From Devosia litorisediminis (GTDB lineage: Bacteria; Pseudomonadota; Alphaproteobacteria; Rhizobiales; Devosiaceae): a stretch of DNA of 64,000 nt. The position numbers and the translations under genes were made by a program. Under the pieces are notes generated by a model, which did not search any database, had not been told where the DNA came from, and worked only from the letters and a program-made list of their open reading frames with translations. Of the stretch, positions 25,408-34,462 are shown piece by piece. The stretch lies in contig NZ_JAGXTP010000001.1 of the NCBI RefSeq assembly GCF_018334155.1, forward strand, positions 1,488,001-1,552,000, read 5' to 3'. How positions within the stretch are numbered: position 1 is the first letter of the stretch; every line of letters starts with the position of its first letter.

Positions 25408-26709
25408 CTAGCGAGACAGCTGGGTCACGTATTCATCCTGCACGGCTTCGAGCAGACCTTCAGGCGTCTGCTGCCCACCCACCATTTTCTGCAGTTCTGG
25501 CGTCCAGCCCGCTGAAAAAATGGCACCAGTGGCATTGGCGATGAAGTCCATTGCACCATTATCCTGAGCCAGGGCGTTGCCGGCCTCAAGCGATGCTTCA
25601 GTGACTGAACCGGGCTCAACAGCGGGGATAGGCAGGTCAACCGGGCCGCCGGGGTTGGAGCCACCAACGGCCACGTTAATCTTGCGGGCCTCTTCGTTGC
25701 GGGCCACCCAGTCGAGGAAGAATGCAGCACAATCGGGATTGACGGCCTTGGCACTGATACCGAAGGTCAGCGGTGAGGACATGGTGGCGTGGCGACCATC
25801 CGCTTCCTCACTAGGCATGATGAAGAAGCCAAACTGGCCTTCAGCATTGCTGTCGAGATTGCCCGATTCCCAGTCGCCGTTGAACATGAACACGCCTTCG
25901 CCACCGATGAAGCGGCTCATCATCTGAAAATATTCGATGGCATTGGCATCGCTGGGGAAGTACCCATCCTTGATCCAGCGATCAAGGTGCTGGGCCGCCT
26001 TGAGGTTGTCCGCTGTGTCGATGGTCGCGCCTTCCTTCTGGAAGATCCAGTCATTGATCGGCTCAGGGGCGCCGTAAGCGCCCATCAGGTTTTGCAGCGG
26101 AAAAGCAAAGCCGCCAGTGCCCTTGTTCCACTGCATGATCGGCTGGAGACCGGCTTCTTTTGCCTTGGCCATGAGGGCATCGAGTTCGGCCACCGTCTGG
26201 GGTGCAGCAGTCATGCCAATCTGCCCGGCCTTGGCCTTGTTGTAGAACACGCCGGTCATGGAATAGTTCAGGCCCATGGCATAGAGCGAGCCCGTGCCGC
26301 GCGGTCGCCCGCCTTCTTCAACGCGTAGCTGCACCAGCTGGCCTTCGGGGAACTGATCCCACCCAAAGTCGGTGAAATAGCCGTCCAGATTCATCAGCAG
26401 ATCGTTGGCCACAAGGTCGGTCAACGATGGCAGACGAACGAGATCGGGCGCATTGTCTTCGGACAGGATGCGAGGCGAATTCTCCATCATGTTGGCGAAC
26501 TGGTCTTCCTTGATGTCAAAGGTGACATTGGGAAACTGAGTGGCGAATTCGTCGGCCAGCCGCGTTGGCAGCGGGAAACCGGTTTCGAAATATGCGTTGA
26601 GCACGACCGGATCGGTGCCGCAGCTGGGCGCGGCCAGAGCCGTGCCGGCGGTGGCGGCAACCGAAAATGTCAGGGCGATGCGAAGCGCGTTGCGTGAATG
26701 GTATCTCAA
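25408..26709 (-). CDS. Sugar ABC transporter substrate-binding protein (family 1)
   Basis: 433 residues: signal peptide about 1-26 (ending TALA), then a type-1 sugar-binding fold starting CGTDPVVLNAYFETGFPLPT and containing a typical FMFNGDWESGNL stretch. The start is TTG at 26709, supported by GAGGAGGTAATC directly upstream; no ATG fits. The preceding promoter region carries the operator TGCTAAAT-GG-ATTTAGCA. With a glycosidase and a serine hydrolase upstream it probably imports a plant-derived or fructose/arabinose-containing oligosaccharide. Confidence 0.9.
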   Translation of the reverse strand: MRYHSRNALRIALTFSVAATAGTALAAPSCGTDPVVLNAYFETGFPLPTRLADEFATQFPNVTFDIKEDQFANMMENSPRILSEDNAPDLVRLPSLTDLVANDLLMNLDGYFTDFGWDQFPEGQLVQLRVEEGGRPRGTGSLYAMGLNYSMTGVFYNKAKAGQIGMTAAPQTVAELDALMAKAKEAGLQPIMQWNKGTGGFAFPLQNLMGAYGAPEPINDWIFQKEGATIDTADNLKAAQHLDRWIKDGYFPSDANAIEYFQMMSRFIGGEGVFMFNGDWESGNLDSNAEGQFGFFIMPSEEADGRHATMSSPLTFGISAKAVNPDCAAFFLDWVARNEEARKINVAVGGSNPGGPVDLPIPAVEPGSVTEASLEAGNALAQDNGAMDFIANATGAIFSAGWTPELQKMVGGQQTPEGLLEAVQDEYVTQLSR

Positions 26710-26752
26710 GATTACCTCCTCCGGGGCATGGTCGGCAGTGGATGTTTCCGTC

Positions 26753-26770
26753 TGCTAAATGGATTTAGCA
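26753..26770. promoter_or_regulatory. LacI-type operator upstream of the sugar ABC operon
   Basis: TGCTAAAT-GG-ATTTAGCA, perfect 8-bp arms, 44 bases before the binding-protein TTG start. The same site with one mismatch is present at 28944-28961, next to the divergent LacI gene. Confidence 0.75.
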
Positions 26771-26819
26771 CATGGTCGCTAGTGGCTGTCAATATGTTCT
26801 GGTGGCAAGAATGGAACGG

Positions 26820-27977
26820 CTAGACCAAAACGCGCAATGCGTCGAGAATACGCGTCGCCCGCAGGTCTTCGGGGCCCATCATCCAATTGGTGACATAGCC
26901 AAAACCAATTTTGCGCACGGGGTCGGCAAAGCCGACCTGGCCGCCTGCACCGTCGTGCCCGAAACACCCGTCCGAAAGATAGCGGCGAGCTTCGGAATCG
27001 AGCTGGAATCCGCACCCCCATCGCGAGAAAGGTGGTTCGCCGCCAAACACCGGCGCGCCGGTGCTGCGGGTTTGCGTGGCGCGAGCGATCACGTCCTGCT
27101 CAAGCAGTTCGATACCGCGCGTCGGCGCGACCGTAGCCGACCACATCAATGCCAGCGCTGCGGCACTGGCCAGCCCACCGGCGCCAGGAATTTCGGCTGC
27201 GCGAATGCGCTGCTTGTTGAAGCCGCCATCGGCGGTGACCAGATCGGCGGGCAATGCGTGGCCGAGTGTCATCGCCTTGTAAGGCCAGTTTGGTGGCGGC
27301 TTGTCCGCTTCTTCCGCCCAAAGTGCAGAAAGTGGCGGGCTCACCTGCAAATGCGCGGCGCGCCCGGCGATCGCTTCGGGCAGGCCGATCCAGGCATCAA
27401 CACCCAGAGGTCCGGCGATGAGGTGGCGAAAATAGCTGCCAACCGACATGCCGCTGACCCGGCGCACGATCTCCCCCGCCAGCCACCCATGAGTAAGGGC
27501 GTGGTAGGCGTAGCCGGTTCCCGGCTGCCAGAGTGGTTCCTGAGCTGCCAGCACATGGACCATACGCTCCCAGTCGACAATATCGTCTTCGCTAAGTTCA
27601 AGGCGTGGCGCACTCAGTCCAGCTTGGTGCGCAAACGCCTGCCCCACCGTCACGTCGGCTTTACCGGCAGCTGCAAATTCGGGCCAGTAGTGGCTGACCG
27701 GGGAGTCGTAATCGAGCCGCCCCTCCTGCACCAGCCGCGCCGCCATGATCGAGACCAACCCCTTGGTGCAGGAAAATATGACTGACGGCGTGTCCTGAGA
27801 CCACGCGCGGCCGGTCCGCTGGTCAGCAGTGCCGGCCCACAGATCGATAACACTGCGGCCTTCAATGACCACGTGAAGGGCAGCCCCCATGGCCGGGTGC
27901 CCATCAAAGCCCGCGGCAAAAGCATCAGCAACGGGTTCGAACCCGGGTGCAACCGAACCAGAAACGACCAAGCTCAC
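26820..27977 (-). CDS. Serine hydrolase of the beta-lactamase/EstB family
   Basis: 385 residues, no signal peptide, so cytoplasmic. The class C beta-lactamase-like fold shows the catalytic SCTK (S-x-x-K) in VIFSCTKGLVSIMAARLVQE and a Tyr motif in GYAYHALTHGW; a late GHDGAGGQVGFAD fits the KTG-box position (HxG variant of esterases). Such EstB-like proteins are esterases or amidases. The GTG start overlaps the stop of the upstream glycosidase gene (GTGA), so the two are coupled. It may remove acyl groups from the imported sugar; this is inferred from position only. Confidence 0.82.
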   Translation of the reverse strand: MSLVVSGSVAPGFEPVADAFAAGFDGHPAMGAALHVVIEGRSVIDLWAGTADQRTGRAWSQDTPSVIFSCTKGLVSIMAARLVQEGRLDYDSPVSHYWPEFAAAGKADVTVGQAFAHQAGLSAPRLELSEDDIVDWERMVHVLAAQEPLWQPGTGYAYHALTHGWLAGEIVRRVSGMSVGSYFRHLIAGPLGVDAWIGLPEAIAGRAAHLQVSPPLSALWAEEADKPPPNWPYKAMTLGHALPADLVTADGGFNKQRIRAAEIPGAGGLASAAALALMWSATVAPTRGIELLEQDVIARATQTRSTGAPVFGGEPPFSRWGCGFQLDSEARRYLSDGCFGHDGAGGQVGFADPVRKIGFGYVTNWMMGPEDLRATRILDALRVLV

Positions 27978-28933
27978 GAGCGAACCTCCAGAGCCAGGTA
28001 GCCGTCTCGCCCGACGACAATGCGCATCGGGTCGCAGATACCGCCCACAAAGCCGCCATTCTCGACAACATTGTTGAACGCCATCAACCAGTGCGCGCCA
28101 TCCCGGTCGGTAGCGATCCGGCCAGCATAGAGGTGATCATCCACGAGCAGACGCGCCGCGGTCGGATCAACCTTAGCAGGCATGGTATCGACTGGCAGGG
28201 TCCAGATACCCCCCTGGGTCCCAGCCCGATTTCCCGCCATCTTGGCAGTATCGCAGCAGAATATCAGGTGTTGCTGACCTTCGATTTCGATCACCTGAAG
28301 GACTTCGAGATGGGCAAATCCACTATCGCCATCGCTCAGTGGTGGCCGGACGGCCCACTCTGAGAGATCGGTAGAGACGGCATGAGCGACCACGCCGCGA
28401 TCAGGCTCGATGCCCGTCTTGCCGCGCGCGGTGATCAGCATGTGCCAGAGCTGATCGTCTTCCCGCCAGAAGACCCACGGATCGCGCCAGGCCTCTTCGG
28501 GCCAGTCGCTGGTGCCCAATGTTTCATACAGGGTGGCGTCCGCCGCGCATATCGGTCCGGACTGCTTGGTCCAGCTATAAAGATCGGGCGAGGTCGCCAG
28601 ACCAATCGTTTCGATATTGGCGTTGTTATCAGGGGAAAGGAAGCGCGAGCCAGTATAGAACATGCGCCACATGCCGTCGGGGCCGCGCACGACACTGCCT
28701 GTCCAGGTCGCACTGCCGTCAAACGCGCCCGGCACGCCTGCGTCAAACACGCGGCCATGGTCGGACCAGTTTCGCAGATCGCGCGAGGTGGCATGTCCGA
28801 TCCGGGCAAAACGATGCCGCAGATCGGGATGCCCGAGCCATTTGGGTGCATGCAGATAGTACAGGTGATGGACCTCGCCATCATCGGCCAGCCAAAAATC
28901 CCAAACCCAATGATCATGCAGCTCAAATGCCAT
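27974..28933 (-). CDS. Glycoside hydrolase, GH32/GH43/GH68-like five-bladed propeller
   Basis: 319 residues, no signal peptide. Motifs fit the clan of furanosidases: WVWDFWLADDGEVHHLYYLH near the N-terminus (nucleophile Asp region), ATWTGSVVRGPDG (WTGS-like), EAWRDPWVFW (RDP motif, about 155), and FAHLEVLQV (acid/base Glu region). It is compact, lacking the C-terminal beta-sandwich of GH32 enzymes. The start is ATG 28933 with AGGGGG seven bases upstream; a TTG one codon before is possible. The operator at 28944-28961 lies right before the ribosome site. Specificity (fructoside or arabinoside) is not readable. Confidence 0.78.
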   Translation of the reverse strand: MAFELHDHWVWDFWLADDGEVHHLYYLHAPKWLGHPDLRHRFARIGHATSRDLRNWSDHGRVFDAGVPGAFDGSATWTGSVVRGPDGMWRMFYTGSRFLSPDNNANIETIGLATSPDLYSWTKQSGPICAADATLYETLGTSDWPEEAWRDPWVFWREDDQLWHMLITARGKTGIEPDRGVVAHAVSTDLSEWAVRPPLSDGDSGFAHLEVLQVIEIEGQQHLIFCCDTAKMAGNRAGTQGGIWTLPVDTMPAKVDPTAARLLVDDHLYAGRIATDRDGAHWLMAFNNVVENGGFVGGICDPMRIVVGRDGYLALEVRS

Positions 28934-28943
28934 CAACGCCCCC

Positions 28944-28961
28944 TGCTAAAACCATTTAGCA
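28944..28961. promoter_or_regulatory. LacI-type operator between the glycosidase and LacI genes
   Basis: TGCTAAAA-CC-ATTTAGCA, one mismatch from a perfect palindrome and nearly the same as the site at 26753. It abuts the glycosidase ribosome site and lies 95 bases before the probable lacI-type start. Confidence 0.72.
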
Positions 28962-29055
28962 CATGCAACGCCTTTGTTCAGTTGTCAAGTTGCGGCGGTG
29001 TGGCTATCCAAGGTCAGGCACGTTCACGCGCCTTGGAAAAGCAGGAAAGCCGGCA

Positions 29056-30105
29056 TTGGGAAAAAAACGCGTTACTCTGGCCGACGTTGCCAAACTGGCG
29101 GGCCTGTCCACCTCTGCGGCATCCATGATCATGACCGGGCGGCCGGACACACGGCTATCCGCAGACGCCCATGCCAAGGTGCACGCAGCTGCCGCCAGTC
29201 TGGGCTACCGACCCAATGTTGCGGCGCGGGCGCTGCGGACGGACAAGTCTCGCTCGATCGCGCTGATCTCAGACTATGTGGCGACCACCCGGTTCGCCAG
29301 CGGACTGATCCGCGGCGCGCTTGCGGCCGCTGAGGCCGCCAAACACGTCATGCTGGTGCTTGAGACGGCCGGCGAGCCGGCACGCGAGATCGAGGCAGTT
29401 GAGGCGGCGCTGGACCGCCAGGTCGATGGGGTGATCTTCGCCGCGATGCGGGCACGCGAGGTCTTTGTGCCGGACGTGTCGATCAATGTTCCCATTGTCA
29501 TGCTCAATGGTACCAGCGCACGCTTCCCGACCGCTGTGCTGCCCGATGAGTATGAAGGTGGACGCTCCGCGGTCCGTCTGTTGCTGGGCACCGGCATCAC
29601 CGACGACATCGTGCTGTTGGGTCACAACCCGGACGAAGAAGAAGGGCTGTTTCGCTCCGCATCGATTGCTCGGCGCATTGCCGGCGTCCGCGACGAGATG
29701 GCGGCGGCGGGCGTGGCATTCGCGCATGAACTCAGTTGCTGGAACTGGGAACCTGCGCATGGCTTCGATCTGGTTCACGCCTTGCTCAAACAGCACCGTC
29801 CAAAGGCCATATTGTGCCTTAATGACCGGCTCGCGTTCGGCGCTTACCAGGCACTTGGTGAGGCAGGACTGAGCATTCCCGGCGATGTATCGCTGGTGTC
29901 ATTCGATAATGACGAACTGGCGTCCTATCTGCGTCCCGGACTAACCACGATCGCTCTTCCACACGAGGCCATGGGGCGGCGCGCGGTGGAAATGCTGCTC
30001 GATCGCAATTCTGGTGGGGAGGCTTTGATCCCCATGCCGTCCGTTATCCGGGGATCACTTCGGCCAAACGACCGCATCAAAAACCTGACCACTTCTCTTT
30101 CTTGA
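29056..30105 (+). CDS. LacI family repressor of the sugar ABC/glycosidase locus
   Basis: About 349 residues. HTH: RVTLADVAKLAGLSTSAASM, then IMTGRPDTRLS and GYRPNVAARALR hinge, followed by a periplasmic-binding-protein-like sugar domain. The start is uncertain: TTG at 29056 (AGGAAAG upstream) gives the usual short LacI N-terminus; an ATG at 28963 would add 31 odd residues and begins right after the operator. It is divergent from the glycosidase gene, and the two operators at 26753 and 28944 are its obvious targets. Confidence 0.87.
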   Translation: MGKKRVTLADVAKLAGLSTSAASMIMTGRPDTRLSADAHAKVHAAAASLGYRPNVAARALRTDKSRSIALISDYVATTRFASGLIRGALAAAEAAKHVMLVLETAGEPAREIEAVEAALDRQVDGVIFAAMRAREVFVPDVSINVPIVMLNGTSARFPTAVLPDEYEGGRSAVRLLLGTGITDDIVLLGHNPDEEEGLFRSASIARRIAGVRDEMAAAGVAFAHELSCWNWEPAHGFDLVHALLKQHRPKAILCLNDRLAFGAYQALGEAGLSIPGDVSLVSFDNDELASYLRPGLTTIALPHEAMGRRAVEMLLDRNSGGEALIPMPSVIRGSLRPNDRIKNLTTSLS

Positions 30106-30538
30106 CAAGGGAAGTCAGGTCTTGAGGCAAAGTACGCCGCACTTGCATATCCCGCCAAAGTGCTACTTTGTTTGGCGACACCAACGTTTTGTTGCCAAGA
30201 ACTCAATGCCCAAGCGAACTGCTTAAGTGAACAGGAAAATGGCATAGCGACCGGACATGCGCCGCCGGATCAGTGTCACGCCTGTGTAAATAGCCCCGTG
30301 CTTGCGATTGGCCATGATGTAGACGACAAAAACCTTGTCCACGGGACTGAGAATGGCTTGGTCACTGAGAAGATTCTATAATCTCGGTGTCATTCCAGCG
30401 CAGGCCGGAATTCATCCAGAGATACCCCAACGTTCATAATGCGGGGAAAGACCTCAGGACTGCGCCAGCCGGAACCTGTCTTCGGGCGCAAAGCGAGCCG
30501 GAGGTCGGGATTTCACCGTGTGGGGGAATCCACAGCCT
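30106..30538. other. Intergenic region left of the first long repeat
   Basis: 433 bases without a recognised gene. It contains CGCCAAA (30153-30159) paired with TTTGGCG (30171-30177), and a REP-like hairpin TTCCAGC-GCAG-GCCGGAA (30393-30410) within CATTCCAGCGCAGGCCGGAA. Much of it looks like decayed intergenic sequence. Confidence 0.5.
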
Positions 30539-30820
30539 CCACAAACTTATCCCCGCCCCCGAAATCCCATGTCATCATGTCCGCGTTCCCACCAGTCACC
30601 GGTTCCAACGCAGGATCGGGTGGGAGGTCCGGGGGATGGGGGCGCCTGTCCAGTGGGGCAAGCGGCAGTCGCGTCTGAAATACCGGCGCAGGCTGAACCG
30701 ACCCTCGCGCAAAACCGGTTCGTGACGGGCGGCCCTTGGCTCCCCCACCACACTACCCCTTGGCCGGGTCAACGGCCGCCCGTTACCCGTGTACCCGCGA
30801 GGCCAATCCGGCCGGGCGGC
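30539..30820. repeat. Long direct repeat, copy 1 (282 bp)
   Basis: Matches 45501-45782 in the same orientation with about four mismatches (near 98.6% identity). It begins at CCACAAACTTATCCCCGCCC and its right end coincides with the right arm of an inverted repeat GCCGCCCG (30775-30782) / CGGGCGGC (30813-30820). It has no transposase. A minus-strand frame of 68 codons is present in both copies but has composition rather than protein-like signals. It lies between the 30.1-kb intergenic region and the dehydratase at 30952, so the two copies enclose the whole 31-45.4 kb cassette. Confidence 0.88.
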
Positions 30821-30951
30821 GCATCGTCATGCGGGTTTGCCTGTGCCTTCTGCCAATCGCCAAATTTGGGCGTGCAAGGCGGGCGTCAGCCAAACCGTCC
30901 CGCAGCATGCGGTAAGCGTGACGCGTCTGCCGTGCCGCTAACGGCCAGGCC

Positions 30952-32106
30952 CTACCAGTTGGTGAAGGAGCCGTCGCGGCGGCGCAGATGGGGGGCTTCG
31001 CTGAAGGCAAAGCTCTGTCTGGCTACAAGGGCTTCATTGACCTCCACGCCCAGGCCGGGGGTGTCGGGGACGATATAGACGGCCCGGTTCAGCTCGAGTT
31101 TGACGGGGAAGAATGCGGAATCGTCAAAACCGAGATGGGTCTCGGCCGGCGAGGCGCGGGTTTCCAGCCAGGCGAAATTGGCGACACAGGCCGAGAAGTG
31201 AATGGTGGCGGCAGTGCAGATGGGCCCCAGCGGGTTGTGTGGCATCATGTCGACATAGTGCGCCTCGCTCCAGCCGGCGATCTTCATTGCCTCGGTCAGC
31301 CCACCCACATTGCAAACATCCAGCCGGTTGAACTGGTGGATGTCGCGCTCGATGAAGGGCAGGAACTGCCACTTGCTGGAAAATTCCTCGCCGATGGCGA
31401 AGGGAATATCGGTCAAGCGCCGCAGGGCTTCATAGGCGGCGGGGCTTTCGTCGCGAATCGGTTCTTCGAGGAAATCCAGCGTGCCGCGCGGCATTTTCTG
31501 GCAGAAGCTGGCAGCCTCGGCGACACTGAGCCGGTGGTGATAATCAATGCCGAGCACGATGTCCGGGCCCAGCACTTCGCGTGCCCTGGTGCACCACTTG
31601 GCTGAGGGCGCGATGTGTTCGCGCGGCTCGTAGATGTCCTTGCTCTCATGACCTGAAGGCGATAGCCGCATCGCCGTCCAGCCAGCATCAACCAGCATCT
31701 GGGCCTGTTCGATCATGGCCGGTCCGGGCTCGCCAAACGTGCTGGCAAAGGTCGGGATATGATGGCGCTGCTTGCCGCCCAGAAGCTGATGGACCGGCAC
31801 GCCAAGGGCCTTGCCCTTGATATCGTAGAGCGCGATGTCGATCGCCGAAATGGCCGCGGTGAGCACGCGGCCGCCTTCAAAATACTGGCTGCGGTACATT
31901 TCCTGCCACAGGGCGCCGATGGCAAAGGGATCCCGCCCGATCAGGAATTCGGCAAAGTGCTCAATGGCGCTAACGACGGCTTTTTCCCGGCTCGAGAGCC
32001 CGCTCTCGCCCCAGCCGTAAATGCCCTCATCGGTCTCGACCTTGACCAGCAGCTGATTGCGCACCCCGACCTTGACGGCATAGCACACGATATTGGTGAT
32101 CTTCAT
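30952..32106 (-). CDS. Enolase-superfamily sugar-acid dehydratase, galactonate-dehydratase-like (DgoD type)
   Basis: 384 residues starting MKITNIVCYAVKVGVRNQLL (ATG 32106). Capping domain with GIYGWGESGLSSREKAV; barrel metal ligands Asp in VLGIDYHHRLS, Glu in LDFLEEPIRDE, Glu in FAIGEEFSSKW; catalytic-type His in MMPHNPLGPICTAA; and a final Glu in FAWLETRA. It should turn an aldonate into a 2-keto-3-deoxy acid. It is the last gene of the minus-strand cassette, 157 bases after the beta-galactosidase stop, and its C-terminus resembles the relic at 22041. A long upstream open frame runs antisense-overlapping with the GH42 3' region and is not used. Confidence 0.87.
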   Translation of the reverse strand: MKITNIVCYAVKVGVRNQLLVKVETDEGIYGWGESGLSSREKAVVSAIEHFAEFLIGRDPFAIGALWQEMYRSQYFEGGRVLTAAISAIDIALYDIKGKALGVPVHQLLGGKQRHHIPTFASTFGEPGPAMIEQAQMLVDAGWTAMRLSPSGHESKDIYEPREHIAPSAKWCTRAREVLGPDIVLGIDYHHRLSVAEAASFCQKMPRGTLDFLEEPIRDESPAAYEALRRLTDIPFAIGEEFSSKWQFLPFIERDIHQFNRLDVCNVGGLTEAMKIAGWSEAHYVDMMPHNPLGPICTAATIHFSACVANFAWLETRASPAETHLGFDDSAFFPVKLELNRAVYIVPDTPGLGVEVNEALVARQSFAFSEAPHLRRRDGSFTNW

Positions 32107-32263
32107 TCTGGGCGTCCTTGCCGGTCGGTGATTGTCCTGCGCGGTTTGAGCATAAACCCGATGTTGGCTGCGGCCAAAGCCTGGCGCGGAACCCAGGCGA
32201 ACAACGACAGCGCCCGGCCGATGGGATACCGGTCGGGCGCAGGATGGGTGATCCGTGTTTTGG

Positions 32264-34375
32264 CTATCGGAGCCGGACGACGAGCACCCCGCGTGGCGGC
32301 AGCGTGACGCTGGAGCCCTCAAGCACCGTCCCCTCATCGATCCAGCTTGGCGTATCGAAACCCGTGGGCGCCTTGTCGCCGATAGTGACGCTGCTGGTCT
32401 GCGGCACGCGGGTGTGGTTGATCATCCACAGATAGCTGCCGGTGGCGTCGTCATGCAGGCGTGCCTGCACCGCATTATTGCCCAGCGTGACATGCTGGGT
32501 CTTGCCCAGCCAGGCAAAGACCGCCGCGAAATACTCACGATTGGCGTCGGTCGAGGTACGGAAATAGGTGATGGAGGGATTGCTGCCCACCAGCAGCGTC
32601 TTACCTGTGCCCGCCTGATGCTCGACAATGGCGAGGCGCCCATCGGTAAAGCGCGCGCGCTCCACGCCGCCGGCCAGTTCATAGGCCTGCAGGAAGCCGC
32701 CCCCGGTGACCGTGTTGCCATCGAGATCGAAGGCCACGCGGTCGCCAATATCGGGCATGAACTCGACCTCGGTTTCGCGGGCGCCAAAGATGGCGTCGAG
32801 CCCGTTATTGGGCTGCACGGTGCCGACCTTGCCGCGATCACCGAAATAGCCTGGGCAGGCTTCGCTGATCAGCTTGCCGCCGGCCTTTACCCATACTGCC
32901 AGACGCGCAGCATTCTCCGAGTTCAGCGAGATCGGGTATGGCGCGTAGATGGCGTCATAGTTCGCAATATCGTCGATATGAACCCAGTCGGCCTGAATGC
33001 CATTGTCGAAGAACCCGCGATAGGCACCCCACATGGCATCCCCATAGGTGGTGGGCTGATGCCTGTGGTTGAGCAGGTAATCCCAGGCCTGGGCCTCCGG
33101 AATGACCAGAATGCCGATATCACCCTTGCGCGGTCGCGCCTTGAACACGGCGGCCTGCTCGGGGGCATTGGCCCATTTGGCCATGCCGCTGGCCATGTCG
33201 GAGCGCGGTGTGCGCGAGCCGTCCATGCCGTAGGAGCCGAAGGCGCCAAACAGCGACCCATCGAGCAGGGGGCGATAGCGCAGGTTGAGCACGCCCGTGG
33301 CCCCGGCGGCAAACGACGTCATGGTCCAGACCTTGATGTCGTCAGGCTCGGCGACGCGCCCATCATCCTTGTCGCGGCCAAGTACCTGTGGCTGCATCCA
33401 TAGCGGGCCACCCTGGCGCTCGGCATGCCAGAACGGCTTGCCCCGCGATGCGGCGCGGGTCAGGTCGGCGCCAAAGAAGTTGCGCCATGGCTGGTTGCCC
33501 TTGCGCGCTGGGATCCAGGTCATGCCATAGAGCTCGACCTTGGAGGCGGCGAGCCAGTCATCGCAGCCGCCAGAAATCATGTTGGGGATGGCGCCGGCAA
33601 TGCCATGGGCGGCGATCAGGCAATCGGGATCAATGCTCCGCACCAGATCGATGCGCCACTGCATCTGATCGTAGAAATTGTCGCGCTTGAAGGTCACCCA
33701 GTCCAGGCTCTCGGGATAGGGACCAATCTCTACCGGTGGCTCGACATCGAGCCAGTCAGCGTGGCTGTAGCGGTACCAGGCCTGGCTGAGGGTTTCGAGA
33801 TCGCCATACTTGGCCTTGAGCCAGTCGCGAAACGCCTGCTTGGTGAACTCAGAATAATCCACCAGCGGCGAGTAATTGCACTCGTTCCAGACATCGTAGC
33901 CGAGCAGGCCCTTGTGCCCCTTGTAGCGGGTCACCAGCGCCTTGAGGAAGTTGCCGGCGGCTTCCTTGACCTCGGGGCAGTTGAGGGTCAATGCCCCTGC
34001 CCCGCCGCCATTATTGGCGAAGCCGCCAGTGGCTGACGACTGGCCCATGGTCGACGGCAGCGGCGTGCCGTCGCCGCGCAGCTGGCGTGCATGGGCAAAT
34101 TTGCGCATCGCCCAGTCCGGCACACTGTGGATCAGTTCGGCGATAATGGTCTTGATGCCGTTCTCGGCCGCCAGATCGAGCTGGCGGTCGAACTCGGCCC
34201 AGTCATATTGGCCCGGCTTGCGCTCAATGGCGCTCCACATGAACCAGTGACGGAAGACATTCAGGCCATCCTGGCTGGCGACCCCGTAATCGCGCTCCCA
34301 ATCTTCGCGGGGTGGGTTGGACTTGCGGAAATATACCGCCCCAAATGGGACTTGAGGGACATCTTTCAACGACAT
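32264..34375 (-). CDS. Beta-galactosidase, GH42 family
   Basis: 703 residues, no signal peptide. Family A/B layout: catalytic barrel (about 1-380) with acid/base Glu165 in GYDVWNECNYSP and nucleophile Glu319 in GKPFWHAERQGGPLW, then a trimerisation domain (about 390-600) and a beta-sandwich tail. It should cleave terminal beta-galactosides (or alpha-L-arabinopyranosides, a known GH42 side activity) in the cytoplasm after import. The start is ATG 34375 with AAGGAGCC upstream; an in-frame ATG nine codons earlier lacks a ribosome site. Confidence 0.92.
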   Translation of the reverse strand: MSLKDVPQVPFGAVYFRKSNPPREDWERDYGVASQDGLNVFRHWFMWSAIERKPGQYDWAEFDRQLDLAAENGIKTIIAELIHSVPDWAMRKFAHARQLRGDGTPLPSTMGQSSATGGFANNGGGAGALTLNCPEVKEAAGNFLKALVTRYKGHKGLLGYDVWNECNYSPLVDYSEFTKQAFRDWLKAKYGDLETLSQAWYRYSHADWLDVEPPVEIGPYPESLDWVTFKRDNFYDQMQWRIDLVRSIDPDCLIAAHGIAGAIPNMISGGCDDWLAASKVELYGMTWIPARKGNQPWRNFFGADLTRAASRGKPFWHAERQGGPLWMQPQVLGRDKDDGRVAEPDDIKVWTMTSFAAGATGVLNLRYRPLLDGSLFGAFGSYGMDGSRTPRSDMASGMAKWANAPEQAAVFKARPRKGDIGILVIPEAQAWDYLLNHRHQPTTYGDAMWGAYRGFFDNGIQADWVHIDDIANYDAIYAPYPISLNSENAARLAVWVKAGGKLISEACPGYFGDRGKVGTVQPNNGLDAIFGARETEVEFMPDIGDRVAFDLDGNTVTGGGFLQAYELAGGVERARFTDGRLAIVEHQAGTGKTLLVGSNPSITYFRTSTDANREYFAAVFAWLGKTQHVTLGNNAVQARLHDDATGSYLWMINHTRVPQTSSVTIGDKAPTGFDTPSWIDEGTVLEGSSVTLPPRGVLVVRLR

Positions 34376-34462
34376 TTCTTGGCTCCTTGAGGCAAAGTTC
34401 AAGCGTTCGACAAAACGGGGTTTTGCCGTCGGGAATGGATTGGGTCGCGATACGTTGGTCGG

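Noticed and set aside
30153..30177. Inverted repeat CGCCAAA...TTTGGCG after the LacI gene at 29056
   Set aside because: Too far from the stop and without a T run to be called a terminator.
30547..30753. 68-codon frame inside both long repeats (also at 45509-45715)
   Set aside because: The four differences between the repeat copies are not biased to silent positions, there is no ribosome site, and the composition (Gly, Pro, Ser, Arg) is typical of frames in GC-rich non-coding sequence.
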